Source: Chrysomallon squamiferum | Lineage: Eukaryota > Mollusca > Gastropoda > Neomphalida > Peltospiridae | Length of the DNA: 64,000 bases | Direction: 5' to 3' | Assembly: GCA_012295275.1 (NCBI GenBank) | Contig: CM022670.1 | Coordinates: 27,119,244-27,183,243 of the forward strand | Shown here: positions 11,905 through 26,800 of the stretch, one piece after another | Position numbering within the stretch: the stretch's first letter is position 1 | Layout: each line of letters opens with the position of its first letter | Translations under genes and position numbers: made by a program | The notes under the pieces: generated by a model | The model's database searches: none | What the model was told of the DNA's origin: nothing | What the model saw: the letters and a program-made list of their open reading frames with translations, nothing else

Positions 11905-14825
11905 CATTTGCAATGTTGTTGAAATTACTATAGTTATAGTTTTCATTTTTTCATCATTTCTTTTTCTTTTTCATTTTTTGGATAACTACAATTAACTTTC
12001 TTTCAGTGTATTTTATATATTTACTTTATTAACAGTCAGATACATAACATCAAACACTATTTTCCATGGCATTTTGTTTTTCAAACTCTATCTGAGCTGC
12101 AGTTAAGGTTAAAACACTGTTGAGGACATGACAATTTCAAAGCAATGAAATCATTTTTCAATGCACTAAGTATATGAATTGCTAATTTTGTGTTTAGTAA
12201 AATAGTATACAACATTTGTGTTTTTATCTAGTAATAAAATAATTTTGTCTATTCTTTTTACAACCTTGTGTGCATTGGAAGAGGGATAAAAATGAGAAAA
12301 ATAAAGACCAAAGTCTAACTCTACTGGAATGTGATCAACTGACATGCTTTCTTAGAGAGTGTGTACTGTATCTGGGAATCACCTCATACATATATATATA
12401 ATTATATGATCTCTAAGTGGGATGTATGCACAAATACATATATATTAAGTACTATTCTCTATCAAGAATAATGAATACAGATTTTATCAAATATATATTG
12501 CCCATAAACCTAATGTTGAATACTGTAATAGGGAATCCAGTAAAACCCAAATATATGTGGTAAGAAAAACATTTTTGTAAATTACAAAAAAAAAAAAAAA
12601 TAAAAATTAAATTAAAATCTAACACCATTAAACTATCAGTCAAGCAAGATAATTAAATTACAAACATTTATGAGCAAACAATAGCATTTGAAAAATAAAG
12701 AGAGAAATATTTCACATTATCACAACACTGTCAAAAAATACTGTAGTTGTGGAAAAAAATGTCTGCACCCTGTTTTCACTTTTATTCACATATTTTTTTT
12801 TTTCTAAAACAAAGAATAATAAATCTTGCATAAAAGAGGTATGTTGCATTACATTCTAGTTATTAAATTGAAATCCTAATCTATCAACCAACAGAATCAA
12901 AAAACATATCTTAAAACACCATTTCAATCAAATTAAGGAGGAAAACCAAAAAAAACAAATTAGGACTCGAGAAAGAGAGGGAACATTTTTTTTTTTATAT
13001 ATATATATATATACAATCAAAATATTTTATTTATAATTAAAGATTTATCTGAACATTTTCAGTAATAACAAATTGTATTCAACAATATTATAAAATTCTG
13101 AATGTGTGGTGAACCTGAAACTAGTGATATTAAAACATCTGTACTAAAATAATACCTCTGTATGGGTTAATGGATAAAAAAAAGCTGACATGTTCAAATG
13201 TTTTTTGGGGGATGTCTGTACAAATTACAAATGCCAGCCTGCTCATGTTACTCTCATTTACATGGATTTCTTAAAATACCTGTACAATTATAAGTTATTA
13301 CATATATGTACAATTGTGTTATGTATGCACATGCAAGGTGCAGTATTTTGGTACAAAGCTGGTAAAATGAAAGAAAAACATTTATAGCAAATATTAAAGA
13401 ATATATGTAATTGTGAAACAAAAAACACAATATTAAAGAAACAGCAGCCACTTTAAGAATTATGTTTCAAAGTCTATTTGAAAATGACATGCAAAAAACG
13501 AGCTTTTTCTGAAGGCAAAAGGAGATGTAAATTATATTTAACAGGATATTAATTAATTTCAAACAAATCTGATCAGTGGATCCAAAGAAACCAAATTCAT
13601 TTTTTCCACCAACAAAAAAATGTATTCATCAGTATTTAAAAATAAAGGCTTTCAAACTGTGTAAAATTTTAAATTAATGATAAACAAACATTTAACAAGT
13701 TTTTCCTTCATAACGGGAGAAATTGTTTTATTTTCTAAGTCTTTTCAAAGACCCCAAATACGCCAATTTCTTGCATTTATGTTGTTTATGAAAACATTAC
13801 AACTTTCTAAACATATCTAACTTGGTTATCTTTAAACCAACCTCATAATTTGGTAATCAAAAGCAACTGTTATGTACACAGAATTTAATGGGAATGTGGA
13901 ATTTCAAAGTTGTGTCCTAGTACATTAACAATTGTGTTTACATTTACCAAACCCTAAACTGTTTTAAAAAGTTGTACGTATTACTGTCAATTTTGTTCAC
14001 ACTAGAAATTTTGTTATCAAATTGTGTATTTTATCTAAACAATAATAAAAATAACTTTGTTTCATTATTATTAGTGATTTTAATGTATTTATTAAAATCA
14101 GCTAAAATCAGAAATTTTATTAAAAAAAAAAATTGTCAATATTTATTTTTGTTTACAAGGGATACAAAGTGAAAAAGTCAAACTTGAAAGATTTAACTTA
14201 CTGTAAAATCCAACCAAAAGTAAATTGATTAAATACCAAATTCAACTGGTTTATTTTTATATATTAAGGATTGTATTAACTGACAAATTTACTTATCAAA
14301 TTAAAAGTAAACTTTAAAACTGTTTAAAGATTAAATTATTGTTTTAAAATACCAAATTACTATGAAAGATTATTAAATATATAGAAAATTAAAAAACATG
14401 TTGACATTACATTAAATTATCAGTTAAACTGTGCACAGGTAGCACAACAATTCAAGTAAAAGGGTAAGAAAAGTTTCTTTTAAAACCAGAATCAAAATTA
14501 ACCTCAATTGCAAAAAAAAAAAAAAAAAAAAAAAAACCCCCAAAAGCCAACAAAACTGAAAATGTTCAGCCAGTATGTAAGAAAATTTAAAACAAAGTAT
14601 TATCACAGAAAACAGAATTACTACCAGTGTGGAAAAAAATATACACTTAATTATGAATAGATCTACATTTAAAAGATAGAAAAAATAAATTACAAGTTAC
14701 TATGAAAAATGAAATGTCTTATCGCTAGCCAATGTACAATGTATTTTTAAAGTTATTCTCAAAACTTATAATAAATAAATTAAATAGACTATTTGTTTGT
14801 GCAGTTCTCAGTGAATACATTTCAA

Positions 14826-17800
14826 TTATTCAGTCTTAAGGCGTTTAATGGTGGTACCTTCCCCAGCTCCTGCTGATGAAACTGGCATTACAAGAATAGT
14901 GTGGGTCTTTCCCATGGAACCACCCGTTGAAGCTGTTCGTACTGATGATCCAGAAGCACCTGTAATTGTGTTTGTCACAGAACCAGCACATGCTGTTGTG
15001 TTAGTTGACAGTACAACAACTGTGCCAGTGTTTGTGTTTGTCATATTGGAATTGTTTCCTCCTATTCCATTAGAAGTAGGCCGTACAGTGATAGTTCCAG
15101 GTGTGCCAGAACCAGTTCCCCCAGCAACTGATGTCACCAACATTACAGTTTTGTGATCCATGTTTCGCATCATTGGTGCCATTGTTACAGGATTTTTAGC
15201 AGATGGCGTTGATATTTTTTCACTTTCAAGTGTACTCATGGCCACAGCACTGCCAATATCTATGAACTGCAACAGAAAAATTATTTAAATATACTGCAGG
15301 TGATTCTAACATCTTGGAAATATGTTGCTTTTTCCAAGGAAAAATACAGAAAATATATTTTCTAATTCCAAGTCTGAAATTAAATAATTTCACAATATCA
15401 AATTATCAGTTATCCCAAATATTTTAAAGCAAAATGTTGTATATAAATTATATAATTTAGATGTGAGAGTCCACATTTAATATGGACAGCAAAGAAATAA
15501 AGATACGATATGGAGCTGTTTATGACACATTACCTATTTATTTTATCTTGGTACTTAATGGAGAAAGCTATCAGTTCTCATTCATCATTTTGAAAATTCT
15601 CAAATTTTGAGTTACATTACCCATATCGGCAATAACTAATAACAAATAATTACTTGTCTCACTTCACCCATGACAGCAATCGGAGTTTCACCAGTGGCCC
15701 GGGCAACTTTATGTTCAACGAGGTAAAACATGTATTCATCGTACAACAATCGTATCAGGTGAAAAGATCCAAAACTTGCAGCACTGCGCAGAGTCAAATC
15801 CCTGATTACCATAGAACTGTAAAACATGAGGTTTTATTATAATTATTATTTTATTTTATTATTATTATATATACAAAAATCAGCCAATAAACATAATGTG
15901 TAATTGTGTAATGATTGCAAAGAAAATGGCAACTAGTTCCAAACCGTTTTATTTTATAATCAAGACTGAGAAAGAAAATAATTTTATTTATTTGCTTTAA
16001 CTAATAATTAATGGCATAAAGATAAAATTTACATAAAGCATACATATTTAGTTTGCAGTACATTATCAATCCATCAATATGACATGAAAATCAAACTCTC
16101 CAACATCCAATTTTTACATTTCCCAAACAACTAAATCAACAATTTTTTTCTGTCTTTCTCAAAAATAAAAATAGCAAATTTTTTCTTAATCTGGAATAAA
16201 AATGCATAGAAACAGCAAAATCAGTAATTACATTAAAAATGTATAAAGTTAGATTTACAACAAGAACAAAGTCTACCTATAAAATGACCACTTGAGCAAA
16301 AACTGTCGAGCTGCTTTGGGAAAGTTTGTACTGCCCTCATGTGGCTGCAGAACCTGGTTTACAACACTCTCTAGCCAGACTGCCCACTGTTCCAGAGAAT
16401 TCTGTTGTTTTAGTGTCTTCTTGAAGTCCTCCTGCAGTTGCTGTACCACAGAGTCATCACACTGACACACCCAAGAGGCTTGTTCCTAGAAATGCAAGAA
16501 AATATAATGTAATAATTATTGAGCAAAAAATTAAAAACATAAAATATTATAATTTTTTCCAAAATGCTTTTGACTGAAACACACCAGTACTGTTTTTACA
16601 AAGATATTTCTGTAAAGTATTACCTGAACATTAAGAAAGTCCACTCTGTTAAGATCAGTCAGCATCTGGTTGATCTGTGAAGTATTTTGAAGAACTGCTC
16701 TAGCTGCTTGAGCCAGATGATTCAGTGATGTGTATCTCCGTAATGTCTGAGCAAAGGCACTAACTGCACCAACCTTGAGAAATAAAAATAAAAAATATAG
16801 CCAAGATATTCACTGACTAACAACTTGAAAATAACAGTCTACATGATTACTGTATTCCAAAAACTGCACAGTGGTTGAAGAAAGGGAAATAAAACCAATA
16901 AAAACAATATCTTTAAAGGGTCAGCAGCCTTTTGAAATGTATATAATTTTACTAGATAATAGTCACCATTACAAGGAATCATTTATACACATAAGATGGA
17001 AAGAATTTTAAATCATAACTTGAAAATACATTTTTTTAAATGGAAATGAGTATGTTGTGTATGTAATTATTACTTTAAAGATCAATTTATTTAAATGTTT
17101 GAATTCCAGCATACCTTAGTTTTCACCATTTCTTCTGGCACCACAGCCATGGCACCTTTCAGCCAGTTTTCTAAGCTTTTTGCAAAATTTCTAATAGCTT
17201 GTGTCAGTGAGCCTGAAATAGTAATAATAATAATAATAAAAATGAATATTATTAAACATTAACTGTCTTCTAATACAACACATTTTTTATTTTTCAAAAT
17301 ACTTGACAGTTTTCAAATTAATTTTTCCTTTAACTGAAATGATGTATCAATATAATAGTAAAATCTGCTCTGGCAGAAATTGCTCACTTGGTATGGGACG
17401 TAACACATCTGGGATGAGAACCTCCACTAAAGCTTGGTAAAAGGCATAATCAGACCTTCTTACATATTTCCTGACTGGTTCGTATTTACACAGAATAAAC
17501 AATTTATCTCTTGGTAACCTTTTTTCCAATTCACTTTCAGCACTGAAAATAAAACCAATGTTTAAAATAAATAAGTATTCTTGAAAATTTATTAATAACC
17601 ACATATGAATACAAAATTAGTAAATTTAATTAATGTAACATGGACAGCTCTGTTAATCTGTCTTTACAAAACAATTTTCTGTGTTGAGGTTAATATTTGT
17701 AATGTATTTGTCTGGATTTCATACTTACATATTTTGTTCTGGCTGATTTCGCCAAAATCCCTGCCATAATGCCTCAATTAATGAGAACTGTAAATTTACC

Positions 17801-20800
17801 ACAACATCAAGAACAGCCTGTTAAAATAAAAATAAATAAATAAATAACAATTAATAATTTTAATTTTAACAAAAATGGATAAGAATAATAAGAAAAATGT
17901 CATTAGTTAATGAAATGCAGCATCCAAGTTATGTCATCATTGTAAACTAAGAAAGTAAAAAATAATCCCAAAATAAATAGACACCAGTATATTCAATGTC
18001 TTAACAAAGTACAATTTTAAAAACTTACTTCTGCATGTTCTCTGTAAATTTTCTGAAATGTCCTGACATCAGCAGCTGTAACTCCGTCAGGCAGTGGTTC
18101 AGCCGATGTGTCGATGTCTTCGAAGTTTGGGATAGCTGTGGATGCATCACCAAGAAATTGCTGATGTTGATTCTGAGGCTGGGTAGCTTCCTGTGTCCCT
18201 GATGTGTTACTACTCTGTCCCACTGAGTCACAATCCCCTTCCATTTTACAGTTCAGCCTACACGGGAAAAAAAGAAATTGTGGAGACTGGATTTTGTATG
18301 TAATTCAAAAACAAAAGAGAAGTTTATAGTAGTTTAATTCTTTGTAATTTAAAACTTCAGAAATCTTCATTAACATATCTATAGATCTGAAGTGTTACAT
18401 ATTAATTTAACATTTAATCTTATCCAAGAATTCAAAACAGTTAAAATGTCTCATCATCAACTTACTCTTCCCAATACTATTTAAATATTGTCATGTTTAG
18501 TGAACATACATTTTCCTTTCTTTGCTTTTAGAAATAATTAATCCAATGATAAATTTTAAAATGCCATTTAAAGAAAGAATATAGTCGCATATTGAAATTA
18601 AAATAGGAGTGCTCCATTATATTCTTACAAATTCATGTGAAACAAAAAACAGCTTACTTTTTGCTCTGATACATAGGTTGCTGTCTCATGGCCATTGTTT
18701 GGTCATCTGTAAACTGATTCAAAGGTGAATTGGCCTTTATTCGAATGCCATAATAATGGTATTTTGAATTACCCCTGCAAAACAAAATTTCAGTATAGCT
18801 TAAGAAATAGCTCGTGTTCTTGTAAAAACTGAAAAATAAGCTCATACATATTTGATATTTCAAAAGTGCATTAAATCATTTTGTTAGTCTTCAGATCAGA
18901 TCCTGTTGACTGTAAGGAGGAAAAAGTTCAGTGGATATTATACCACTGTGGTGTGCCAGATAACAAAGAAGCTCATTTCAGCAGGTATCTCAACCCACAT
19001 AACTCAGAGGACAAAAACCACCAAAAAGATCTGTTTTAACACAAACTGGAAGATACTGATGGAAGAAGAAAAAGAAAAGGATATCGTTGAATCACTGAAC
19101 AGAATACAACAAATAATCATCTTTACAATGAAGACAAGTCACTGTTATCTGCTCCTACCTCTAGAGACTTACATTTACACACCCTGATGATTTCCCTGTG
19201 GTACAGCTGCCCAAATACCTAAACCTAAAACAGAAACATTGAGGACCAATAACATCCCTCTGATGGGCAGTGGTTGTTCAGGTAAGACAAGGACCAGAAG
19301 TCTAAGCATGGTTTTGGCATCACAGAAGAAGAAAGCATCTTCTTAAACATTTTTAAAACCCAGGATATGTTAGTAATGAATTATATCTTGCTGGTAAATT
19401 TAATTTTTTTAACATGTATTAACAATAAACAGAAACAACATGCAGTACATTAAGACAGATGAAAAAAAAAAAAAAAAAATCCGTACCTTGTCCCTAATCG
19501 TCTCGTTCTTAAGCCAAGGAAAACTGAACGGATTAATTTTCCAAATGAAGCAGGATTCATGGGATCAAGGTTTTGCTCTTGACAGTGCCGAAGATAGTGA
19601 TAGTAGAGTGTACTTCGAGGTAGACTGACCCCTTCTGCTGTTTCATAGTTATCCAACAGCCACTGAACCTAAACAAGATGCATTAAATATTTCTTTATTA
19701 ATTTCTGGTTTGTTAAATAAATATTTCATAAAACCATTATATTTATAAAAAGATTAAAAAAATAAAATTATAATAATAAATAAATAAAATAATATAATCA
19801 AATGATTGCAGTTCTTAAATTACTGATTATGAAATTTTATTTTATCATGCCTGTATTTCTGGAACCCAAAAAGTGAAACAGAATATCAGAAAATCAAAGT
19901 CTTTTATAAACATTATTGATGAAATCAACGTGAAAAGTAAAATAACATTCAACACTAACAAAAAACAACAGTGATTAAGAGTGACAACTACACAGAGAAA
20001 GAATGTGGGTAGGACAAAAGAATTAAATACTGAAGAAAAACATTTTGCATGTCGGCAATGAAAGCAGAGAAGATTTAACTGAAAATACTTCACAATATTT
20101 AAAAAAATAAATAAATAAGAAAACAACAACCGTGTCTCAGATTTGTCACAAAATGTGCACCATTACAACATCAAAATGACTACACTACAGAAGTTAAAGT
20201 AATACGTACTTCATAAACTCCATGATATTTCTGTAATGAAGAAACAAAAAAAAATCTGAGACAATTTTATCTGAATGTTACTTCATGCACATTATACATA
20301 AAAAAAAAATCTTTACTATACAGCTTCTGCAAAAACATTGCTAAAAGCTCCATGCACTGAGTACCAAAAAACTGTAATGTAATGTTTATAAATTGACAAA
20401 AATGGCCAGGTTTTCATCATGGATGCTTCATCAATTTAGTAAATATTGAAACCTGAGTCAAAAAAAAAAAAAAAAAAAAAGGAGGAAAGAAAAAAAAATC
20501 CATAAACTGAATCGTAATCATTAATCACAACTAATACCATAACACTTTTATTCAGAAATCCATTATGTACTTTAAAATTATCACAATTCAAAGAATGGTG
20601 TATTGCACAAATGAAATGAACCTAGATTAAACTGTGAATTTTTTTTTTTGCAGCACCTTTATTATTTTGAAGTAACCAAGAAATTCATTTTCTTCCTTTA
20701 AATGTTTTAAGCTAAATGAAATAAAATAAATATGGTGTAATGTTTTATATCAATACTACCCCAACCATTCAGTGTTTTTAACACTGTTACAAACCATGCC

Positions 20801-23800
20801 TCATTTATTCCAAGAAAAATATAAACTACTGATGAGTCAATAAAGAAAGATTTAAAAAAAAAAAAATAATAAAATTTAAAAAGCTATATTTTCATAAATC
20901 CCAAAAAGTACATCTGTAAATACCAGGGAGCAAATGAAAAACCTCCATTCCTAAACACAACTAATCTGAGACACGGCTTTTTACTAAAATTAAATTGTTC
21001 GAGTTGTTTAGAGTGAAGATAATTTTATACTTGCAAAACATTCTTGTTTCTATTGCTGACATGCACAAACAAATGAGTGTACAGCACAGTCAAAAATGTC
21101 AAAATACATACCTTATACTTTTATACATTTATTATAAATAAAATAAATTTTTCAAATTTTATGTTCACAAAAATTAGATTTTTTTAATAAAATAACAAAA
21201 TACATATTTTTTAGCATACTCTCACATTAAATTTAACAGTTCCTCATGAATTGTTTTGGATGGTTTTAATAAACACCTTTTTAAAATTATTACACAATAA
21301 AACTTTTTCCACATTCTATACAGTTTCTGAATAAAAATCCTAATGTCACTCTTGAAACATAATTTTGACATTTTTTTTTCTTTACTATATTTGTTGTTTG
21401 TGTTACAGGTAATACCACTAAATGTTTGGGAAAAGGAACAAACATAATTATGAGTTAGTCTGGGAAAAGAATTGTTGAACACAACTTGAAGAAAAAGAAA
21501 AAAAAAAACACTCTCTAATGATGCACAAACAAGGTTAGTGTAAGTATTCAAATGAATGCCACTTTTGTCAAACACTATTTTATACAGTAAATTATAAATT
21601 AATTTGTTAAAACTGATCCTATTTAAATTCACTTTCTGTCAACAAAAAATTAAAATATATTTAATTTATCTGTCTTCTATATACACTAACAAATTTTCAA
21701 TTGCATTTTATTTTTATTTTCTTATACGATGGTACATTTATAAATATCAATAATTATGTTAATAATAGGAAAGACATAAAGAAAGCCTTGTTATTTGTGG
21801 CTGCCAAAATGTGAAAATGAAATCTGAATTAAGAGCTTTTCATTTCCATATTCAAAACTAAATATAATAATTTGGTTTCAAAAGGTTATCTTTTTCTGTA
21901 TAAACACAAGTAATTTTTAAAACATTTGAAAAACAGAACATTTTGAGATAATACTTTTTTTTTGTCAAATATTAAAATTGCAAATAACACACAAAAAGAT
22001 TTCAGCTATCTTTAACTGAAGTATAATAATGGTCAACAAATGGAATCTACACAAACCAAAATAAAAACTCCCACACAAACTTGCTTAAGTAGAAAAAAAT
22101 ATTGCAATTCAGATAAATTTTAAAATTTATTAAACAGATCTCAAACAAAATCTACAAACATTTTTTTTTTTCAATTTTATTTTTATCTTTCACAAAAGTG
22201 GCAAACACTTATTTTGACAGAGTAAAACTCTTTAAAAAGACAACTTACTGTAGCTGGTGATGCTCTAGTTGTGTGTGTGAGAGGAGCACCTTCTCCATCC
22301 ATTGTACCACTCTGAATGAGATAATGTGTACCTGAACCCTGCTGTATGATCTGGCCCTGTACTGTCTGCACTGCAGAACCCACAGGTACCATGCCTGAAG
22401 TGACCTAAAATGAAATATCATTTTCTTTAGAACTTCTGAATATTTTATTGTCAGTTAAATATGTGTGATAAAATAAAATTTGCAACAATTTGTTTACTTT
22501 TTCAGTTTATAATTATACAAATCAATTTCTGAAATAGACTTATAACTTTCTTTTTGTAAAGCTGAAACAAACCATGCAAACTAATTGGAAGTATGATTCT
22601 CTGGTTGTTTAAAATACTTATAATTGTTAAATGAGTATTAGTGCATCAAAATTACCGTATAAATATTCTTAATGCCTCAGTGTGATAAAAATTGGTAATG
22701 AAAAAAATCATGTATTATATAAATACCTGGCCTGCTGCATAATATGTCCCAGAAACTGGAGTGTACATAGTGTTCTGACCATAGTCCTGGTAACTGTGCC
22801 TAGAAGGAAAGACAGAAAAATTCAAAATACAAAACTTTCTTTTCTTCTGATTATCACTTTGTCATTAAAATATATCAAACAGTCTACCTTCCACATGACT
22901 GTTCTATTTCGAAAATAGTCAGTCTTTGTTAATAATAAAATGATAATAATTAAAAACAGTAATCGAACCAAACTGTGAGACTGAAGGCAAGTTATTCTTG
23001 TATAATTACTTGAGAAACATTATGAAAACAAATTTTTATTTAAACAATGCTATACTTTTTGTTCATACTACTCACACACTTTAGAGAAATTGTAACATTA
23101 ATCCTATTACTAATTTGTAAAGAAAGTTATTTTCAAAATATATAAATAAGTTGAAAGTGAAATCACACAAGCTGCAAATATAAAAATATTACAGAATTAA
23201 ATGTAAAATAATAGCTTCCAAAAGCAAAGTGCATCATTACTATACTAATATAAAAAATTTATGATTTAATATTCAATCATTAATTTAATCTGTATATTTA
23301 GTTTTCATTAATAATACTAATCTTAAAACATTTAAAATTTACTAATTTTAAAAACAAAGCTTTTAAAAGTCATTATTTGCTCTGGTTAAGCAGTTTTTAA
23401 TGTTAGTAAAAAAAAAAAAAAAAAAAAAAAATTTAACAAAAGATAAACAAAATGAAAAAAAAAGAAAAAGTATTAATAAACAAAAAGTGTTTTAAATTAT
23501 TTATGTAATTCTTAATTACCTAATTAAATGTTTAACTAACTTTCAAATATGTAATTATCCAGATATCTATCTTACAATTTATAAATAAACATACAAATAT
23601 TTTTTCTTTCTTTTTTACCTTTTAGAAATAAAAGTGAAGATCCCAGTATACAACAGATGTCACATGTGCAAATGCACAAAATTGAAAACACAATGTCCAT
23701 GCATGACAACAAATCTTGTGTAAACCAAAAGTAGATTACTTTCAGTGATAGTAAAAAGGAAAACAGTGTGAATTTGTGGGATGGTTTAGAAATCTGAAAT

Positions 23801-26800
23801 GTTTCAACATTAAAAAGGTTTTACTTTTTTTTTTTATATAATCTATTGATTTACCAAAAAATATAATAATTCAGTTTTTAAAAATATTTAATGCTAGTAG
23901 CCACTTCACTGATAAAACAAGCAAGACAACACACAGAGACAATCCAAACCAAGTCTAAATACAGCTTATTAGGGATATCTGAATACTAATTTTGTCAACA
24001 CTGTACTGCAACTATCTATGTAAATGTTTAATAACAAGATCAAGAACAAATACTGCATCTCAGAAGTTACAAGAATTTAAAAAAAAAAAATAAAAAAATA
24101 AAAAATTCCCTGTCATTTTTAACAGAAAAAAACCCCAACACACACACACTTAAAGATACTATTAACCGTTTGAAATAAGAAATGTTAGAAATAAAAACAA
24201 AAAACACCAAAAAAGTGTCACTGAAATACACAAAACAGGATTTAAGAAACATGCTATAGTGGATCAGTAAATTGTGCATAGTCCCGTATGAGACAACAAC
24301 AAATGAGGCAATGTGATTGTTATTAACAGCATGCTTGAACACTGGAATGGCCACTGCACATCTAAAACTTTAACTAGACAAATCGTACATTTGCCCATTG
24401 GCACTTGCGTAGATACTGGGATCTGAGCCATCTACGTACTGTACATGAGCAGGGTACACTGTCTGGCCACCCTGCAGTGTAATTCCTTCTTGGCCAGAGT
24501 CAACACTGTCAGAAACAGATGATGCTGAAAAGACCAATTTGTAACACTGTTTTAAAAACTTATTCATTTTAGTTTGATTTGATTTTTTAAATTCCTTTTT
24601 GCAGTATTTTTAAAACTAATTTTTATTTATTTATTTTTTTAAAAACCCAAAACATGATAAATGTATTATTAAACAAAGAAAAATAATAAAAAAAATAAAA
24701 AATATAAAAATAAGTCCCACAGGACTGCAAAACATTTATTAAAAAAAAAAGAACATGAATGCAAAAAACAATAAACAGATTATTAGGTGTTTGGTTAATT
24801 AAAAAAAAAAAAAAAAAGTAATTTTAAAATATAAATAAATTAAACTCAGAACTAAAGTATTCCTGTCTATAAATTACTCATTTAAAATATCACCTAAAAA
24901 TATTCTCTGCAAAAGAATTAACAACTTTGTGTAAAATTATAGAAATGTCACTTCATTTTAACACAAGTACAAAACCATAATTTTATCAATAATGTAATAT
25001 TATATTTGTAATTAGATACACAACACTGATTGTCAAATTACAAAATCAAATTTTTGAAAAAATGTAACAGTAAATTATAGATAAAGATGAAAAATAAATA
25101 AAATAAAACTGAATCAACATACTCAGACATATACTAAACTAAAAATAATTATTATTTTCATTTCATTGTTGATAAATAAATGAATAAATAATAGTAATAT
25201 GTCAATAAAGTTACTGATAAAAAAAATTATACTAATAATAATAATAGTGATAACAACAACAACAATAATAGTAACACAAGTTAATACAGGTAATTTTATT
25301 TTGAAAGTGGTCTTACTTGTAACAATGAACTGTTGTCCTGAATGAGCCTGTGCAGGCTGGATAATTGTAGTAGCTTGAGCCATTTTCTGAGCTGTTGTCT
25401 GGAGAACAGTTCCTCCTGATGTTGATTTTGCCACAGAGGCAACCTAAAGGTACGAAAATATAAAATACAAAATATAATATATATATATATATATATTGTT
25501 AACCTAATTACCATTTATGTACAGATTTAACATTAAAAACAAGCTAAAAATATTTTCCTTTTAAATCTTTTATATATTTACTGATCCAAAGTACTGCAAT
25601 TATGGCTTTCTGAAACTGATAATCAGCATTTAAAATGTGGAAAATTCAATAAAAAAACTTGAAACAAAAATTCAGTGAATAAATTGTGTCACTATTTAAT
25701 GATTAACATCAAATGCAAAAAATGTGTACTTCAAATTCAACTGATCAGAATGCATTTCTATGAAATGATATGTCAAGTCACATTTTGACATTTTCCTTTT
25801 TCTAAAGAAAATTATACTCAGCACAAATGAAATACTGAAATCTAAAAGCTTTGTTTATTGTATGCAAAAAGAATACTGAAAAAAAAAACAAAGCAATACC
25901 AAAGGACAAAGCACACAATATTAAATTTATTCATTATACTTTTGAAATAAAACAAGAAAGCCAAGATAATGTTTTTGATTTACGTACCTAATAATTGTTA
26001 TTAATATTTAACATGATGTTATAAACAAATATTCACTAACTGTTGGATCTGAGAAGGTTTATGACAGATAGCACAGACTGTGATACATTTCTGAGATAAA
26101 CACAGTTTTCATCAGATAAATCAATAGCCTCAAACAGCAATTATTTGAAATCTATAGTTGGGTAAAAAAGACTTTAAACAAATTTTTTTATTTTTTCTAA
26201 ATGATCTTATATGTGGTTACCTTTTCTGCATTATCTACAATAAATATACTACATTAAAATATTTTTTTATTTTTTTTTATTTAGTAAACAAATAACAATA
26301 AAAATAAATTATACTGTTATCCCATAAAGCAGCAGAATAATTTTTGTTTTTGTTACTCCAAATAATTGGATTGGTCTGTTAACAGATTCCCCGCTCATTG
26401 AATTTAGAAAAGATACAGATATTTGTATTTTAACAGTTTGAAAGAAATCCATTACTTAATTTGAAATATGTTATTTTATATATATATATACAGTGGTACC
26501 TTGACTTATGAGTTTAATTTGTTCTGGGACTCAGCTTGTACATCAAATCAATTTTCCTAACTGAAATTAACTGAAATACCATCAATCCATTCCAGCCACC
26601 CAAAAACCACCCCATTTAAAAAAAAAAAAAAATTGTAACATATTTTTAAATAAGAAATATTTAAATGACAAGTATTGTATAAAAACAAAATAAAAGAGAA
26701 TCTAAAGAAATTGGTTTTGTAAAGTGTATTTATCTTGGAGATTGGACAAATTATTTTAATGCCTTTGGCTGGAGTTACAGCCTGTATGGACTCTTTCAGC

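Larger units (their letters stand above)
8561..14825. other. Intergenic region between CTR1 and RFX
   Basis: No convincing exon on either strand. It contains an 8564-8586 ATA/AC repeat, the 9222-9332 trinucleotide array, a decayed tRNA-like SINE head near 9880-9955 and several poly(A) runs (10401-10425, 14515-14536). The part just below 14826 is probably RFX 3' UTR, since that gene ends at 14826 on the minus strand. Confidence 0.5.

Noticed and set aside
14848-15156. 102-codon plus-strand frame opposite the RFX last exon
   Set aside because: It is the antisense shadow of the real RFX coding exon, whose frame fits the splice acceptor and protein family.
18906-19187. 93-codon plus-strand frame in an RFX intron
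   Set aside because: No family motif, splice partner or start context. It is more likely part of an old insertion.
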